Assembly (NCBI GenBank): GCA_023614405.1
Contig: CM042685.1
Location: 230,123,661 to 230,187,660 of the forward strand
Direction: 5' to 3'
DNA: 64,000 nucleotides
From: Avena insularis
Lineage: Eukaryota; Streptophyta; Magnoliopsida; Poales; Poaceae
The translations under genes were made by a program, and so were the position numbers. Positions 43,815-56,556 of the stretch are shown here, piece by piece (position 1 is the stretch's first letter; every line of letters begins with the position of its first letter). The notes beneath the pieces were generated by a model. It saw nothing but the letters and a program-made list of their open reading frames with translations, was not told where the DNA came from and did no database searches.

Positions 43815-46139
43815 TAAAAGGATACGGATGTCTCCTAGAGGGGGGTGAATAGGCGATTAAAACTTTTCCTAGAGTGGCTCAACAAAGACGGAATAAAATT
43901 AGTGTTTACTTTGTTAAGAACAACCTAGAACAACTAAGGTTCACCTATGTGCACTAACAATTTATGCTAAGCAATACAAGCAACAAAGTGATAGCAAGAT
44001 ATATATTACTTCAAGCACGAAGGCTGTCACAATGTAAGGTGCATAATTAAAGAGCTCGGGTATAGAGATAACCGAGGCACGCGGGGACACCGATATTTTA
44101 CCGAGTTCCTCCCAACATGGAGTACGTCTCGTTTGGAGAGGGGTGGTATCAAACCACCAACGCCACAAAAGGCCTCCCTTATTCTCCGGTGAATCTCACC
44201 CCAATGGGATCGATCCACGCTTCCACTATCGGTGCACTTGTCAGTGGCAACCGGAACCTCTCACAAGGTTGGGGCACTTCTCCACAACTTAATTGGAGGC
44301 TCCCAACAAACGCCACAAAAGGCCACAATGCCACCAAGGCCACAAACCGTCTAGGGTTCCAAGAACCCAAGAGGGACAAACTCCAATGAGTAACTCAAAC
44401 CAAATCCTCCGAGGAGAACTCAAACCGATGCACCAAATGCAAATGGAAAGAACACCACAAAGGTGCTCAAATCCCTCACTCTTAAGTTCCAACAAAGCTA
44501 CTAAAGCTATTGGGGGAACAAGAGAGGAGGAATCAAAGAGAGACACAAAATCCCCCAAAATCTAGATCCCCAAAGATGCACTCACAAAGAGATGAATCGG
44601 TTAGGTCAAAACGTGGGTCTAGATCTCCTCTCTCTTCCACTCAAATATGGGCAAGAATCATCGGAGGAAAAAGATTAGGCAAGCTTCAAGATCTAGAGCA
44701 AGTGTGGACAAAGCTTAGCCTAATAGATAAGAGAGAAGCAGTCAAAACACAAAACGGAGAAAGCAATATATAGGGCTGGACAAAATATGCCCGTTGGGGC
44801 GTTTTTCAGAATGGTCCGGTACTACCGGATTTAATCGGTAGTACCGCACGCTCCATGAACAAGAGCAGCAGCGGCAGTAGATCTGGCCAGCGGTGGCAAC
44901 GGGTGCATGCGGCGAGGGAGTGGGGCCAGCGCCAGTAGCGCACATGGCAGGCGCGCGCGAGTGAGCCAGGCCAGGGAGCAAGCCGCGCAGGTCAACACAC
45001 CCAAAGCGAGTGCAAGGGCCCAGCCAGCGGTGCATGCACGCTGCAGCAAGACAGCGATTCAGCAGCGATTCAGCGGCCGGGCCTAGTGGCAGAAACGCTG
45101 CAGAGCGGAGTGGCGGCGGTTGCTCGCGTGGGACAACGAGGGCATAAGCAGCAGCTGGCGCGAGGGAATCTGTAGGCGGGCCACGCGAGCGAGAGCCAGC
45201 GCGCTAGGACGGCCCAAGGCGAGCGGGGGTGTTCCTGAGAAGCAAGGTGGGCCGGCCGATAGTACCGGCCCACCCGGGCGGTACTATCGGGCCGGTCCGG
45301 TAGAACCGGTTGAAGGTACCGGGCCACTCAGGAATGGGCTAGGCACGAGCGGTACTGGGCTGCGGTAGTACCGCTCGGCCGAGACAAGATATTTTTCTTT
45401 TTCTTTTTAAAAGCAAATATGGGGCAAATTCAAACGTCAATAACTTTTGATTGGTAGCTCCGATTGACCCGATTCCAATTGCGTTGGAAAGAGGACGACA
45501 ATGGCTTGATGTGAGATACCTCACTTGGTGAGAAACCGGAAGACCGCCAAGATCAAAATCGCAATAAGATACAAATGGAAGATCCAATTTTGATGAACAT
45601 GAGCTTGTTATGGAGATTACCACAAGCTCTATATCCTCACAAGGATAAGACCAAATAACAACTAAATACGATGATGCAAGTATGCAAAGGTTTGAGCTCT
45701 CTCCGAACGATGTGACCGAATTCCTCATTCGAGAGCCCCTCTTGATAGTACGGTTATCTATCCTAAACCCGGTCTCCCACACACAACATGATACCGGCAA
45801 AAGGGAAAACCTATCAAGATTATACCTTTGCCTTGAGCATTCCACTTGAGCTCGATGTAGATAATCTTGCCCTTCTCAAGATGGAACGCCTTTCTTAATT
45901 CCTCATCATCGATCCATGATCACCGAGGATGGCAAGCAACAAACATGAGATCTTCTATAGATAGCGCATTTTGAGCTTGCACAACACATCTTCTTCTCAT
46001 TTCATCGACCTTGAAGCCAACACATGCTCCAAGCGATACCAATGGACAAATCCTATAAGTGCAACTTAGTAAACACATTAGTCCATAAATATTGTCATTA
46101 ATTACCAAAACCACACATGGGGGCCCATATGTTCTTTCA
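43815..46139 (-). repeat. Solo LTR of a SIRE-like Copia
   Basis: 2,325 bp with perfect target duplication CCATC (43810-43814, 46140-46144). On the minus strand it begins TGAAAGAACATATGGGCCCC and ends GGATACGT-like text CCGTATCCTTTTA, with the last base pair mutated from CA. CGGTACTACCG-type motifs cluster at about 44815-45375 and a TATATATT box lies near 44766. No internal genes: unequal recombination left one LTR. It is related to but distinct from the LTRs at 23119 and 32837. Confidence 0.85.
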
Positions 46140-46153
46140 CCATCTTTATAATC

Positions 46154-49100
46154 TGTAAGGTTCCCAACCTTTAATAAGGTAGAGATCCCTGTGTTTACAA
46201 TGCTATTCCCTGGATCAATAGCTAGCATCCACATTTAATATGTAATATCAAGATACAAAGGTCATAATACAACTTTATAACCAGGAATAAAATAAATTAT
46301 TACATCTTACATAGCTCATTTGGCTATCTCATTACAATGCAGCAGAATATAACAATAGCATGGGGTCCTTCATCTTCAAAGTGCCACAGGCAATCATGTT
46401 GGTTGTAGACTTGTAATCTTATTCAACACACTTCACTAACATCAAACAAACCTGCAACATAACAAGTTGCAGCCACAAGGGTCAATACATTTGAATTGTA
46501 TTGGCAAGTTTCACTACTATGTAGAAATAAGTGGATCCTATCATTACATGCATATTTGGCTAAGTAGGGTTTAGGCTCTTTTGCAGAAAGCAATATAGTT
46601 TTATCCTATCTTTTCAAAATAGTTTTGATCTTTTGTCAAATCTTTCTGAACTCCTTGGAAAACTCCAAGTGCTTCAAATCCCTTGTTGTCACCCTCAAGT
46701 TTTAACTTTGAGAAATTGGAATGTCGAGATCTTCCATAGCTTCAGGCCTTAGTTGCTCAGTATTGTCCATAACCGGGGACACGGCTAAGTACTTAGAATT
46801 TTGATCTTCTGCAGAAGTTGTACACTTTACCCACATGACACAATCTCATCTTGATGCCACCGGTCACTGGATAAGTACTCACCAAGATGGAGTACTGGCA
46901 GATTGAGAATGTGACAAAGTCTTTCCATAGGAGTCCTCCCAATACACAATGCTAGCTTGTCATCCAGGCACCAATGTAGGGTTTCAAGTTCCCTTACACA
47001 ATCCTAGTTAACCTGAAGATGCCAATGCATGGGTCTTCCTCTATGTAGTTGACTAAGCCAGAGCCCATTTAGCATGTGGCTGTACACGGAAGCCACTGTA
47101 CGAGAAACATGTTCAATCTCTAAGTCCCTGGGTGGTTTTCTTCTAGTGCACAACAAAAAGAGATTGCCATATAAACATGGTTCCTTTTGTTGCCGCCTTG
47201 TCCAAAACTTGAGTATCCTTGTCCACCCAGGTGGTTCATTGAGTACTTGTTTTATTATATAAAACATATGTCTTTTCAATTCTTCATATAATCATATCAT
47301 GTATCCCATCCCAATATATAGCAGGGCTGAGCTTGCTACAACTACAACTACATTGTTTCCACTAAGGAATATATAAGGGTATCCTATTAGGATTTAGCAT
47401 AGCATAAAATATAGAAATCCTTTTCATGCATGATACAAAAATCCACTAAGTGTAATGAAAATAGTAGGACTTGGATGATAGTGTCACTTGCCTTTTTTTT
47501 AGTAGAGAATGTTGGTTCACTTCTTGATCTTGAAAATATCACACTCTTCTAATTCCACTACAATTCAATCAACCAAACACAATTCAACTAGCATTCCAAC
47601 CAAATTGTCACACATAAAATAATAAAAACAAGGTCATGCATGCAAGCATGCAAAATATAGTTTTATTAGCAAAAGTGGTTTATACTAAGCTCTAAACATT
47701 ATAAAGTTCTAAAGTGGTCATTTACTAAAGTGGTGAAACCATTTGCAAAAGGTTTTATCTATAAACCATTTTTAAATCAAATCAATATTTTATGTGGTTA
47801 AAAATGCTTTTAGCAAAGCAATAATTTTATATTGTTCATCAAATAAGTTGTTAATTCACAAAACTTGGTGTTTAGGGTCAGAAGGTTTGAATCAAATCAT
47901 TTCCCAAAGGTTTCACTCAAAAATCATTTCTAAAACAAAAACAATATTTTTATTTGACTAGAAATGAGCTAATTCAATTATTCATTCCTAAACTTCACAA
48001 AATAAATTTTTAAATCCATAAGTTGGTTCCTAGGGTCAGTAGTTTCACAACAAATCATTTTGCAAAGATTTCACATTAAAATTATATCTAGAACAATTTT
48101 TATATTCAAAATAAGCCTACACATGTTTCTGCAAATTCAACCAATTTACCAGAAGCAAAACATTAAAAAAAGTGCATGGTTGCAAAGTACATGTTCTACT
48201 GATTCCATTGATATAAAATTTGCAAATTTTGGGCATGTGGATCAAAAGTTATGCAATTTACAAGTTTGCAATTCAATCAGATTCTAATTCTGTTTTTAAA
48301 CCAAACTTCGTCCACGTGGCTTGTTCTTATTGGCCGATACCGCTTCGTGCGGATCGAGCTCTCTGGACCGCAGGATCTAACTTAGAATGCGTGGCTCAGA
48401 TGGGCGCGTACCCCTTCGGTTAGATCTAATCGCAGCCAGACACTTTGCATCTAACGGTTCACAGCAGCTCGACCACGATCTGGCGGCAAGGTGGCGAGCA
48501 ATGACGACGGTGGCGTCGCGGCGGTTACAGGAAGCAAGGGGAGAAGCGGAGGTGCTCACCGTGCTCGCAGGGTCCTGGTGAAGCTCAAGGCGTTGATGGT
48601 TTGGCGAGGGGCGCTCAGGAACGGAGACGATTGCTCGCCGGAGTAGCTACTGACGACGGGCGGCTCTGTTTGCTGGTGGAGGTGAGGCTGCAGGTCGCGC
48701 CGAGGCAAAACAAGGATGTGGTCAGATGCGTACTATCCTGGGGATCTTAGGAGCATCAATATGAAGGCTCGAGGCGGTCGAGGCTTACCAGGAGGAGTCG
48801 CCGGAGCAATGGCAGACGGCGGTGGCGAGTTGAGCTTGTCCTTGCCGACGCTCTGGGGCAAGCGCGGGCGAACGGGAGGCACTGGTAGGTGCGCCTGGAG
48901 GTGGAGAACCAGCTCGCGTGTAGATGGAGGAGAGCGATCGGACGGCCTTGAATTGACCGGGGAAGTCGTAGAAGACAGAGGAGGCTTGAGCTAAAATTCC
49001 GACAGCCTAGTGGCAGAGGGGTGGCGTGGTTTGGGGGGGAAGGGAGAGGAGGAACGGGCGGTTAAGGGGGCGTGGTCACGGCGAAGAATTACTCGGCCAT

Positions 49101-50087
49101 TTACTCGTATTGACACCGGCAATAACGCGGCAGCAACGGCAGGGAATGGCTGGCGCGGTGAAGACGATGATGATGTGGCGTGGGGCCTGCCTGTCAGCGA
49201 GGGAGAGAGAGAGGGAGATGGGTCCACTCGTCGAGCTCTGAAAGTCGAGAATGAGTGAAAAACATTTTCATGAGGGGGACAAGCTGATGCTGGGCCTTGC
49301 TGGGCTTGTTGGTTTGGGCTGTGTCTGTTTCTTTTTTTATTCTGTAAGCTTTTTCTTTTTCTATTTGATTTTCTGTTTTGATTTTTAATCAAACAATTCA
49401 AACACTCAAATGAACTCAAATCTTTGCCAAACTTTGTATAATTTTTAGTTATGTTTAACAACACAAACCAAAGTCCAAAATAAAATAAATTTTCATTCTT
49501 TTTAGGATCCATTAATAATTAAATAAAATAGTCCTTAGTTATTAATTCAAATAGGATTTGATTTATTTAAAATTTCCATTTGAAATCTAAATAATACCAA
49601 AATCATATTAGTAGGTTTTATTTGAAAATGTAAAACACTTGGAAAACTTGTTTAAAATAATTTAACAAGTTTCAGTGTTTAATTAAAATGGAAAAGCCTT
49701 TACTTTAATAAAATTGGATATTAATAAATCCTCATTATTATTTTTAAATAGACCTTTACTCTTTTTATCAAATAGAAATATTTTATTTCAAAAGCTTGGC
49801 CAAGTTTTAATTTGGCTTTATAAAATAATCCTTATTTATAATTCTACCTTTGCTTTATAAAAACCATATCTTTTTATTAAAAGATCCAAAAATAGTGATT
49901 CCAAATATTTTAACTTTATTGTTTATTTATCTTTTTAAATCCCTTTAGGATTTTATTTGAACCAAATAGGTTTTGATATTTCCAATTGGAATCAAAGAGT
50001 TTCTTCTCACCCTGAATTTCAACAAAGTTTTATTTTTTTTATTTAATTTTTCACATTTCAAAATTTGGAAAATTTTGGGATGTGACA
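46154..50087 (-). repeat. Solo LTR of a chromovirus Gypsy
   Basis: 3,934 bp with perfect target duplication TAATC (46149-46153, 50088-50092). On the minus strand it begins TGTCACATCCCAAAATTTT and ends GGGAACCTTACA. Its end aligns with the LTR at 56557-59769 (shared AATGTATTGACCC, GTGGATGCTAGC, GATCCAGGGA, CACAGGGATC). A GC-rich stretch at 48300-49260 has compositional open frames only. No internal genes. Confidence 0.88.
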
Positions 50088-50545
50088 TAATCACCCAGTT
50101 ACGGTGTGACGTTTGATGTCAACAAGAAACTCTTCCGGTGTTAGTGATTGGCATGATCTCATGGTCTAAGGATTAGGATCACTTCGTAAGTTGTTTATAG
50201 CAATATAAACTCAATGACTTTGATCGTAATACTATACTTCGAATGAATGTTCATCACACCATTACACTAATGTTGTGATCTCGTTATTAACAACATCCAA
50301 TGTCTATGATGAGGAAACTGTGATCATCTTGTTAATCAACGAACTAGTTTATGAGAGAGGCATAACTAGGAACTTTCTGTTTGTTTATTAAACACACATG
50401 TATTAATGTTCCCGTATTAATACAATTATAGCATGCAAAATAAACATCTATCATATACTTGGAATACACATAATAAACACTTTATTATTGCCTCTCAGGG
50501 CATATTCCCTTCAGTCTCCCACTTGCACTAGAGACAATAATCTAG

Positions 50546-51573
50546 TTACATAGTGATGTATCTAACACCCATAGAGTTCTGGTGTAGATCATGTTTTGCT
50601 CTAGGGAGAGTTTTAGTCAACGGATCTGCTACATTGAGATCCATATGTACTTTACAAATCTTTATATCTCCATCCTTGACATGCTCGCGGATGGAGTGAA
50701 ACCGGCGCTTAATATGCTTGGAATGCTTGTGAGACCTTGGCTCTTTGGCATTGGCAATGGCACCATTGTTGTCACAATAGATCACCATTGGGTCCAATGC
50801 GTTTGCAACCACACCTAGTTCGGATATGAACTCCTTCATCCAAAGCGCTTCTCGAGCCGCTCAAGCAGCAACATATTCGGCCTCCGTCGTTGATCCCGCC
50901 ACCACAGGTTGTTTGGAGCTCCTACAACTAACCGCTCCGCCATTCATGAGAAATATGTATCCAGATTGAGACTTAGAGTCATCCAGATCGGTGTCAAAGC
51001 TAGCGTCGACATAACACTTAGCGACGTGCTCTCTTCACCTCCGTATACAAGAAACATATCCTTAGTTCTTCACAAGTACTTAAGGATATTCTTGACCGCT
51101 TTCCAGTGTTCCGAACCTGGATCCGATTGGTACCTACTAGTCAAACTAATAGCATGTGCCACATCTGGTCTTGTACATAGCATGGCGTACATTATAGAGC
51201 CTATGGCTGAAGCATAAGGGACTTTGTCCATTTTCTCTCTTTCTTCTGCCGTAGCCAGACTTTGAGTCTTACTCAATGTCGTGCCTTGTGTCATTGGTAA
51301 GAACCCCTTCTTACTATCTTCCATTTTAAACTTCTTTAAAATCTTATCAAGGTATGTACTTTGCGATAGCCCTATTAGGCGCCTAGATCTATCTCTATAG
51401 ATCTTTATGCCTAATATGTATGATGCTTCACCTAGGTCCTTCATTGAAAAATTGCTGTTTAGATAACTTTTAACAATGTTTAAAATATCTATATCATTTC
51501 TGATCAATAATATGTCATCCACATATAGTATCAGAATGCCACATTGCTCCCACTCACTTTCTTGTAAATACAA
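50546..51573 (-). pseudogene. RT C-terminal part and RNase H of the Angela-like Copia
   Basis: The minus frame 51573-51070 holds LILYVDDILLI (YVDD at 51514-51525), LGEASYILGIKIYRDRS and YASAIGSIMYAMLCTRPDV. The frame then breaks; RNase H resumes at 50839 with VIYCDNNGAIANAKEPRSH and KHIKRRFHSIREHV and ends at 50546. The region between (about 50840-51070) is frameshifted. Confidence 0.88.
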
Positions 51574-52520
51574 GCTTCTCCATAAGTTTGTACAAATCCA
51601 AACTCTTTGATCACCTCATCAAAGCTGAGATTCCAACTTCGTGATGCTTGCTTCAATCCATAGATAGATCGCTGAAGCTTGCACACCTTGTTAGCATCCT
51701 TAGGATCGACAAAACTCTTTGGTTGTATCATATACAACTCTTCTTCAATATTACCATTGAGAAACGCGATTTTGACATCCATCTGCCATATCTCATAATC
51801 AAAATATGCATCAATTGCTAACATAATCCTAACTGACTTTAGCATCACTACGGGAGAGAATGTCTCATCGTAGTCAACTCCTTGAATTTGTCGAAACCCC
51901 TTTGCGACAAGTCGAGCTTTATAGACGGTTACATTACCATCAACATCAGTTTTCCTTTTGAAAATCCATTTGTTCTCCATGGCCTTTCGGTCGTTAGGTA
52001 ATTCCACCAAGTTCCAAACTTGATTTTCATACATGGATTCCATCTCAGATTTCATGGCTTCTAACCATTTGTTGGAATTCGGGCTCATCATTGCTTCTTC
52101 ATATGTCGCAGGGTCATCATTTTCATCAACCATGAAATTCATGACAGGATTTCCGTACAGCTCGGGAGCTGCACGTGTCCTGCTAGACCTGCGAGGTTCA
52201 GTAGTACTCTCTTTCGGAGTTTTATGATCATTATCATTAGTTCCTTCTTCAACTGGTGAAACCAACTCCGGAACGACTTCTGGCGCTGCGCTACTCGCCA
52301 TACTTTGAAGAGAAGGTTCAATAACCTCTTCGAGTTCTACTTTCCGACTACTCACGCCTTTCATGAGAAAATATTTCTCTAGAAAGGATCCATTCTTGGC
52401 AACAAAAACCTTGCCCTCGGATCTGTGATAGAAGGAATACCCAATTGTTTCCTTAGGGTATCCTATGAAGACGCATTTTTCCGCTTTGGGTTTGAGTTTA
52501 TCCGGTTGAAGTTTCTTCAC
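51531..52520 (-). pseudogene. Integrase C-terminus and RT N-terminal part of the Angela-like Copia
   Basis: Starts in the integrase C-terminal region (KCVFIGYPKETIGYSFY), passes a Glu/Ser/Pro-rich hinge, then RT: WLEAMKSEMESM, VWNLVELPNDRKAMENKWIF, RLVAKGFRQIQGVDYDETF, WQMDVKIAFLNG and YGLKQASRSWN. A frameshift near 51555 separates it from the YVDD part. Confidence 0.9.
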
Positions 52521-52574
52521 ATAAACATCGCATCCCCAAACTTTAAGAAATGACAGATTAGGTTTGTTTCTAAA

Positions 52575-53690
52575 CTATAATTCATACAGTGTCTTTTCAA
52601 CGGATTTAGATGGTGCCCGATTTAAAGTGAATGCAGCAATTTCTAGTGCATAACCCCAAAATGACAACGGCAAGTCCGTCAGAGACATCATAGATCGAAC
52701 CATATCCAATAAAGTATGATTACGACGTTCTAACACACCATTTCGCCGTGGTGTTCCGGCAGGTGTGAGTTGTGAAACAATTCCACACTCTTTCATGTGA
52801 GTGCTAAACTCGTAACTTAGATACTCACCTCCACGGTCGGACCGTAGAAATTTAATCTTTCTATTACGATGATTTTCCACTTCATTGTGAAATTCTTTGA
52901 ACTTTTCAAATGTTTCAGACTTGTGTTTCATCAAGTAGATATAACCGTATCTACTCAAATCATCCGTGAAAGTAACAAAATAACGATATCCACCTCGCAC
53001 CGACACACTCATTGGACCACATACATCATAATGTATGATTTCCAATAAATCTATCGCCCGTTCCATTGAACCGGAAAACGACGTTCTAGTCATCTTGCCC
53101 ATAAGGCATGGCTCACATGTATCAAATGATTCAAAATCAAGTGATTCCAAAAGTCCATCCAAATGGAGCTTCTTCGTGCGTTTAACGCCAATATGACCTA
53201 GACGGAAGTGCCACATATATGCGGATATATCATCATTAAGTTTAATCCTTTTAGCATCAACATTGTGAATATGTGTAACATTATTATCGAGATCCAAAAG
53301 AAATAAACCATTCATCATCGGTGCATGACCATAAAAGATTTCATTCATATAAATAGAACAACCATTGTTCTCAGATTTAAATGAATAACCACTTCGTATC
53401 AAACACGATCCAGATACAATGTTCATGCTTAGTGCTGGCACGAGATAACAATTCTTCAAGTTTATTACTAATCCTAACGGCAAATGGAGAGGTAGCATTC
53501 CGACGGCGATCACATCAACGCTTGATCCATTGCCGACACGCATCTTGACCTCACCCTTGCTAGCGGTCGCTTGTTCCGCAGCCACTGATTCGAGTTACAA
53601 ATATTAGCAACTGAACCGGTATCAAATACCCAGGTGCTACTACGAGCACTAGTCAAGTACACATCAATAACATGTATATCATATATACCT
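52575..53690 (-). pseudogene. Protease and integrase core of the Angela-like Copia
   Basis: The protease active site STWVFDTGSVANI is at about 53640-53600 (DTG 53615-53623); a frameshift near 53590 separates it from the rest. The minus frame from 53585 carries the integrase zinc module (WHFRLGHIGVKRTKKLH, CEPCLMGKM), then HYDVCGP, FLRSDRGGEY and GVLERRNHTLLDM giving the D, D and E. It ends with SVEKTLYEL and a stop at 52575. Confidence 0.88.
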
Positions 53691-53718
53691 TTATTTGCCT
53701 TGTCGGCCTTCTTGTCTG

Positions 53719-54516
53719 CTAAATACTTGGGGCAGTTGCGCTTCTAGTGGCCAGTCCCTTACAATAGTAGCACTCGGTATCAGACTTAGGTCCAGCTCGG
53801 GGTTTCTTTTCAGGCACGGCAACCGGCTTGCCGCCCTTACTTCCCTTCCGTTTTCCCTTCTTGTCTTTCTTGAAACCAGTGTTCCTATTGATCATCAACA
53901 CTTGATGTTCCTTTTTGATCTCCACTTCTGCAGTTTTAAGCATTGACAGAAGCTCGAGGAGAGACTTCTTCATGCCTTGCATATTATAGTTCATCACGAA
54001 GTTCTTATAGCTAGGTGGCAGAGACTACAGAACACGATGGATGCCTAAGTCAATGGGAATCGTTATTCCCAAGGACACAAGCTTATCGGTGTAATCTGAC
54101 ATCTTGAGTACATGCTCACTAACGGAGTTGTGCTCTTCCATCATGCAGCTAAAGAACTTTTCAGAAGCATTGTAGCTCTCTACAGCAGCATGTGTGTCGA
54201 AAATCATTTTCAACTCACCCATTGTATCAAATGCATTGCCGTTTTCTAAACGCTTTCGAAGTTCCGGCTCTAGCCCATACAATATGCCGCAATGAACTAA
54301 GTTGCGGTCCTCCTGACGAGTCTGATAGACATTCTTCTCCTCGTCAGGGGCATCCTCAAAAGGTGGGGGGCCTAGTGGCGCTTCTAGCACATATTGCTTT
54401 TGTGCAGCAGTGAGAAGAATCCTCAAATTCATGGCCCATTCGGTAAAGTTGCTACCGTTCATTGCAAGTTTCTCTTTCTCCATGAACACATTGAAATTAA
54501 AAGAAGGTGGTGCCAT
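53719..54516 (-). pseudogene. gag of the Angela-like Copia
   Basis: ATG at 54516 (MAPPSFNFNVFMEKEKL). It contains FTEWAMNLRILLTAAQKQYV and FDTMGELKMIFDTHA, then a stop at 54025. It resumes as YNMQGMKKSLLELLSML, a Lys-rich segment and a broken zinc knuckle, CYYCKG, whose C-terminal half is frameshifted. Confidence 0.88.
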
Positions 54517-55546
54517 CTACAACAGAATTTGTAAAGTTTAGACTAAGTTTATGATAGATTGAGTTCAACTAATCCACATTACGAATGAACTCCCACTCAA
54601 AAACAACATCCCTCGTGCTTGGTGATTACATGAACCAAATCCACTACACGAAGTCTGATCATCACGTGAGTCGGTGTAGCTTCAAAGACGAGCATCAAAT
54701 GGGCATCATATCTACTATATGACTCATGCTTAACCTTTCGGTCCGTGTTCCAAGGCCATTTCTGTACATGCTAGGCTCACCAAGTTAGAACCTTAGTATT
54801 CGCATGTGTAACTGTTTTACACCCGATATATGGTCGTGGATCCAAGAACACTCGATCATCACGTGAAGTCTTGGAGCGAAGAAAACATAATCGGTGCATA
54901 CTAAAGGAAGAACACATTCTTATCTTGATATTTAAATGAGGGATCATCTTATTATGCTAACAAAGCGCTAAACAAGCAATATAAGATGCAATCAAACATC
55001 ACATGTTTATTAGTGAAATGATATGGTCTCCGCATATGATCTCTATCATGTGCATCGTGGTATGATAACTATCATACCTTTATGTGTAAGTCCAAGGTCT
55101 ATGGATTTTACACACTATGTGTGTTGTAAGAGTATCATCTCATACTTCTACTTACAACATCACCATATCATAACACTAGCCCAGCAACAATCTAAACTAG
55201 ACGCCTCTAATTTATCCATTGCAAATTTTACGTGGCTTAGGGCTTTCGAAGATAGAACTGTTCTTACCTGCGAACATGAACCACAACAAGGATAACCAAA
55301 TTATTGACAACTTGTTGAAAAATAGATACTATAGTAGGAGAGACAGACACGCGCTAGCCACTTATGCAAACTAGTTGCATGTCAAGCGTGGAACAGGTCT
55401 CATGTGCGAGGACATGTAAAGTTTATCCGGGCCGCTTCATCCCACTATGCCACCAATAACCAAAATTACAACTAAGGATCAACAACATGATCATCATCGC
55501 CCACATACTCATATGTGTACTACCCGTGTAAAGCATCTACGCATAA
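54517..55546. other. Leader region of the Angela-like Copia
   Basis: About 1 kb between gag and the primer site with no gene seen, a usual long untranslated leader for this lineage. Confidence 0.6.
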
Positions 55547-55549
55547 ACC

Positions 55550-55563
55550 TGGCTCTGATACCA
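55550..55563 (-). other. Primer-binding site of the Angela-like Copia
   Basis: The minus-strand reading is ATGGTATCAGAGCC, complementary to initiator Met tRNA, next to the LTR boundary at 55565. Confidence 0.9.
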
Positions 55564-56317
55564 TTATAGGGTTCGCAGCATAGAAAACAAAAAAATTCCT
55601 GCGATGGGAACTATGTACCAAGATCTATCTACTAGATACAAACAACGGGCGGATGTATATCCGTAGAGAACATACCCTTGAAGACCGACAAAGCTTAATG
55701 AGTTCAACTCGTGGTTGATGTAGACGATCTCTTGCCGATCTCAAGATCGAGAGGAAGTCCTAGCGCCGCAAAGCAGCAACGCATCCGTGCTCGCACACAC
55801 GTACAAGACACCGAGCAACCTCCACCTCCTCGCTCCAGCGATGCAGCGGAAGCACAACTTTTTCTTGCCGAATAGCCACCGGGAACATGTATCTCGCTAG
55901 TTCGAGACCATGGGGGATAAATTCTAGAGGGGGAGAGAGATCCTTCACGAGGAGGTGTAAGTGAGAAGTGAGGAGAGGGGTGCCTTTTATAGGAGGAGGG
56001 GGGCACCCAGGGGGTGGACGCCAGCCATGGGGGCTGCACCCTCCCCTCCTTCATTCATGTGGGTGGACACTCCACTCACAAAAATCCATTCAAATCCCTC
56101 CACTCAAAATCCCACTCAAACTTGCTATTAAATTTCCACCAAATTTAATGCAAACTCTCATTAAATAAAACTCTTTTATTTATTTAGAATTTTGTCAATT
56201 ACTTTAATGACAAACATTCACATATAACCCCTTGCTATAATTCTATTTCATATGCATAACCACTTTATGCAATTTTCACCCGAAAACCTGTTTTGGTATC
56301 TAGTGAAATAAATTCCT

Positions 56318-56544
56318 TTGGAAGAGTTCAATTGGAAAGTGATCTCACTTATGAAGAGAAACCTATCAAGATTCTTGAGACTGCAGAAAGAGTTACTCGG
56401 ACTAAGACTATCAAGTTCTGCAAGGTTCAATGGAACCACCATTCTGAAGAAGAAGCAACATGGGAAAGAGAAGATGATCTTCGGAAAGACCACCCTCACC
56501 TATTTGCTAGCCAATCCGAATCTCGAGGGCGAGATTCACCTTAA
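56318..56544 (+). pseudogene. Integrase chromodomain end of a chromovirus
   Basis: The frame reads DLTYEEKPIKILETAERVTR, TIKFCKVQWNHHSEEEATWE and REDDLRKDHPHLF, ending at TAA 56542-56544. This is the C-terminal chromodomain typical of Tekay/Del-type chromoviruses, which directs integration to chromatin. Only the domain end remains. Confidence 0.9.
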
Positions 56545-56556
56545 TGGGGTTAGATT

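Larger units (their letters stand above)
42594..50513 (-). repeat. 3' LTR of the Angela-like Copia, split by two solo LTRs
   Basis: LTR parts are 42594-43814, 46145-46153 and 50093-50513; with the intervening solo LTRs and duplications removed the LTR is about 1.65 kb. A purine tract (minus-strand AAGTGGGAGA, about 50515-50526) abuts it. Confidence 0.88.

Noticed and set aside
48716..49258. Open frames in the GC-rich part of the solo LTR
   Set aside because: They lie wholly within an LTR bounded by TAATC duplications and are compositional; the sister LTR has a similar GC-rich zone with unrelated frames.
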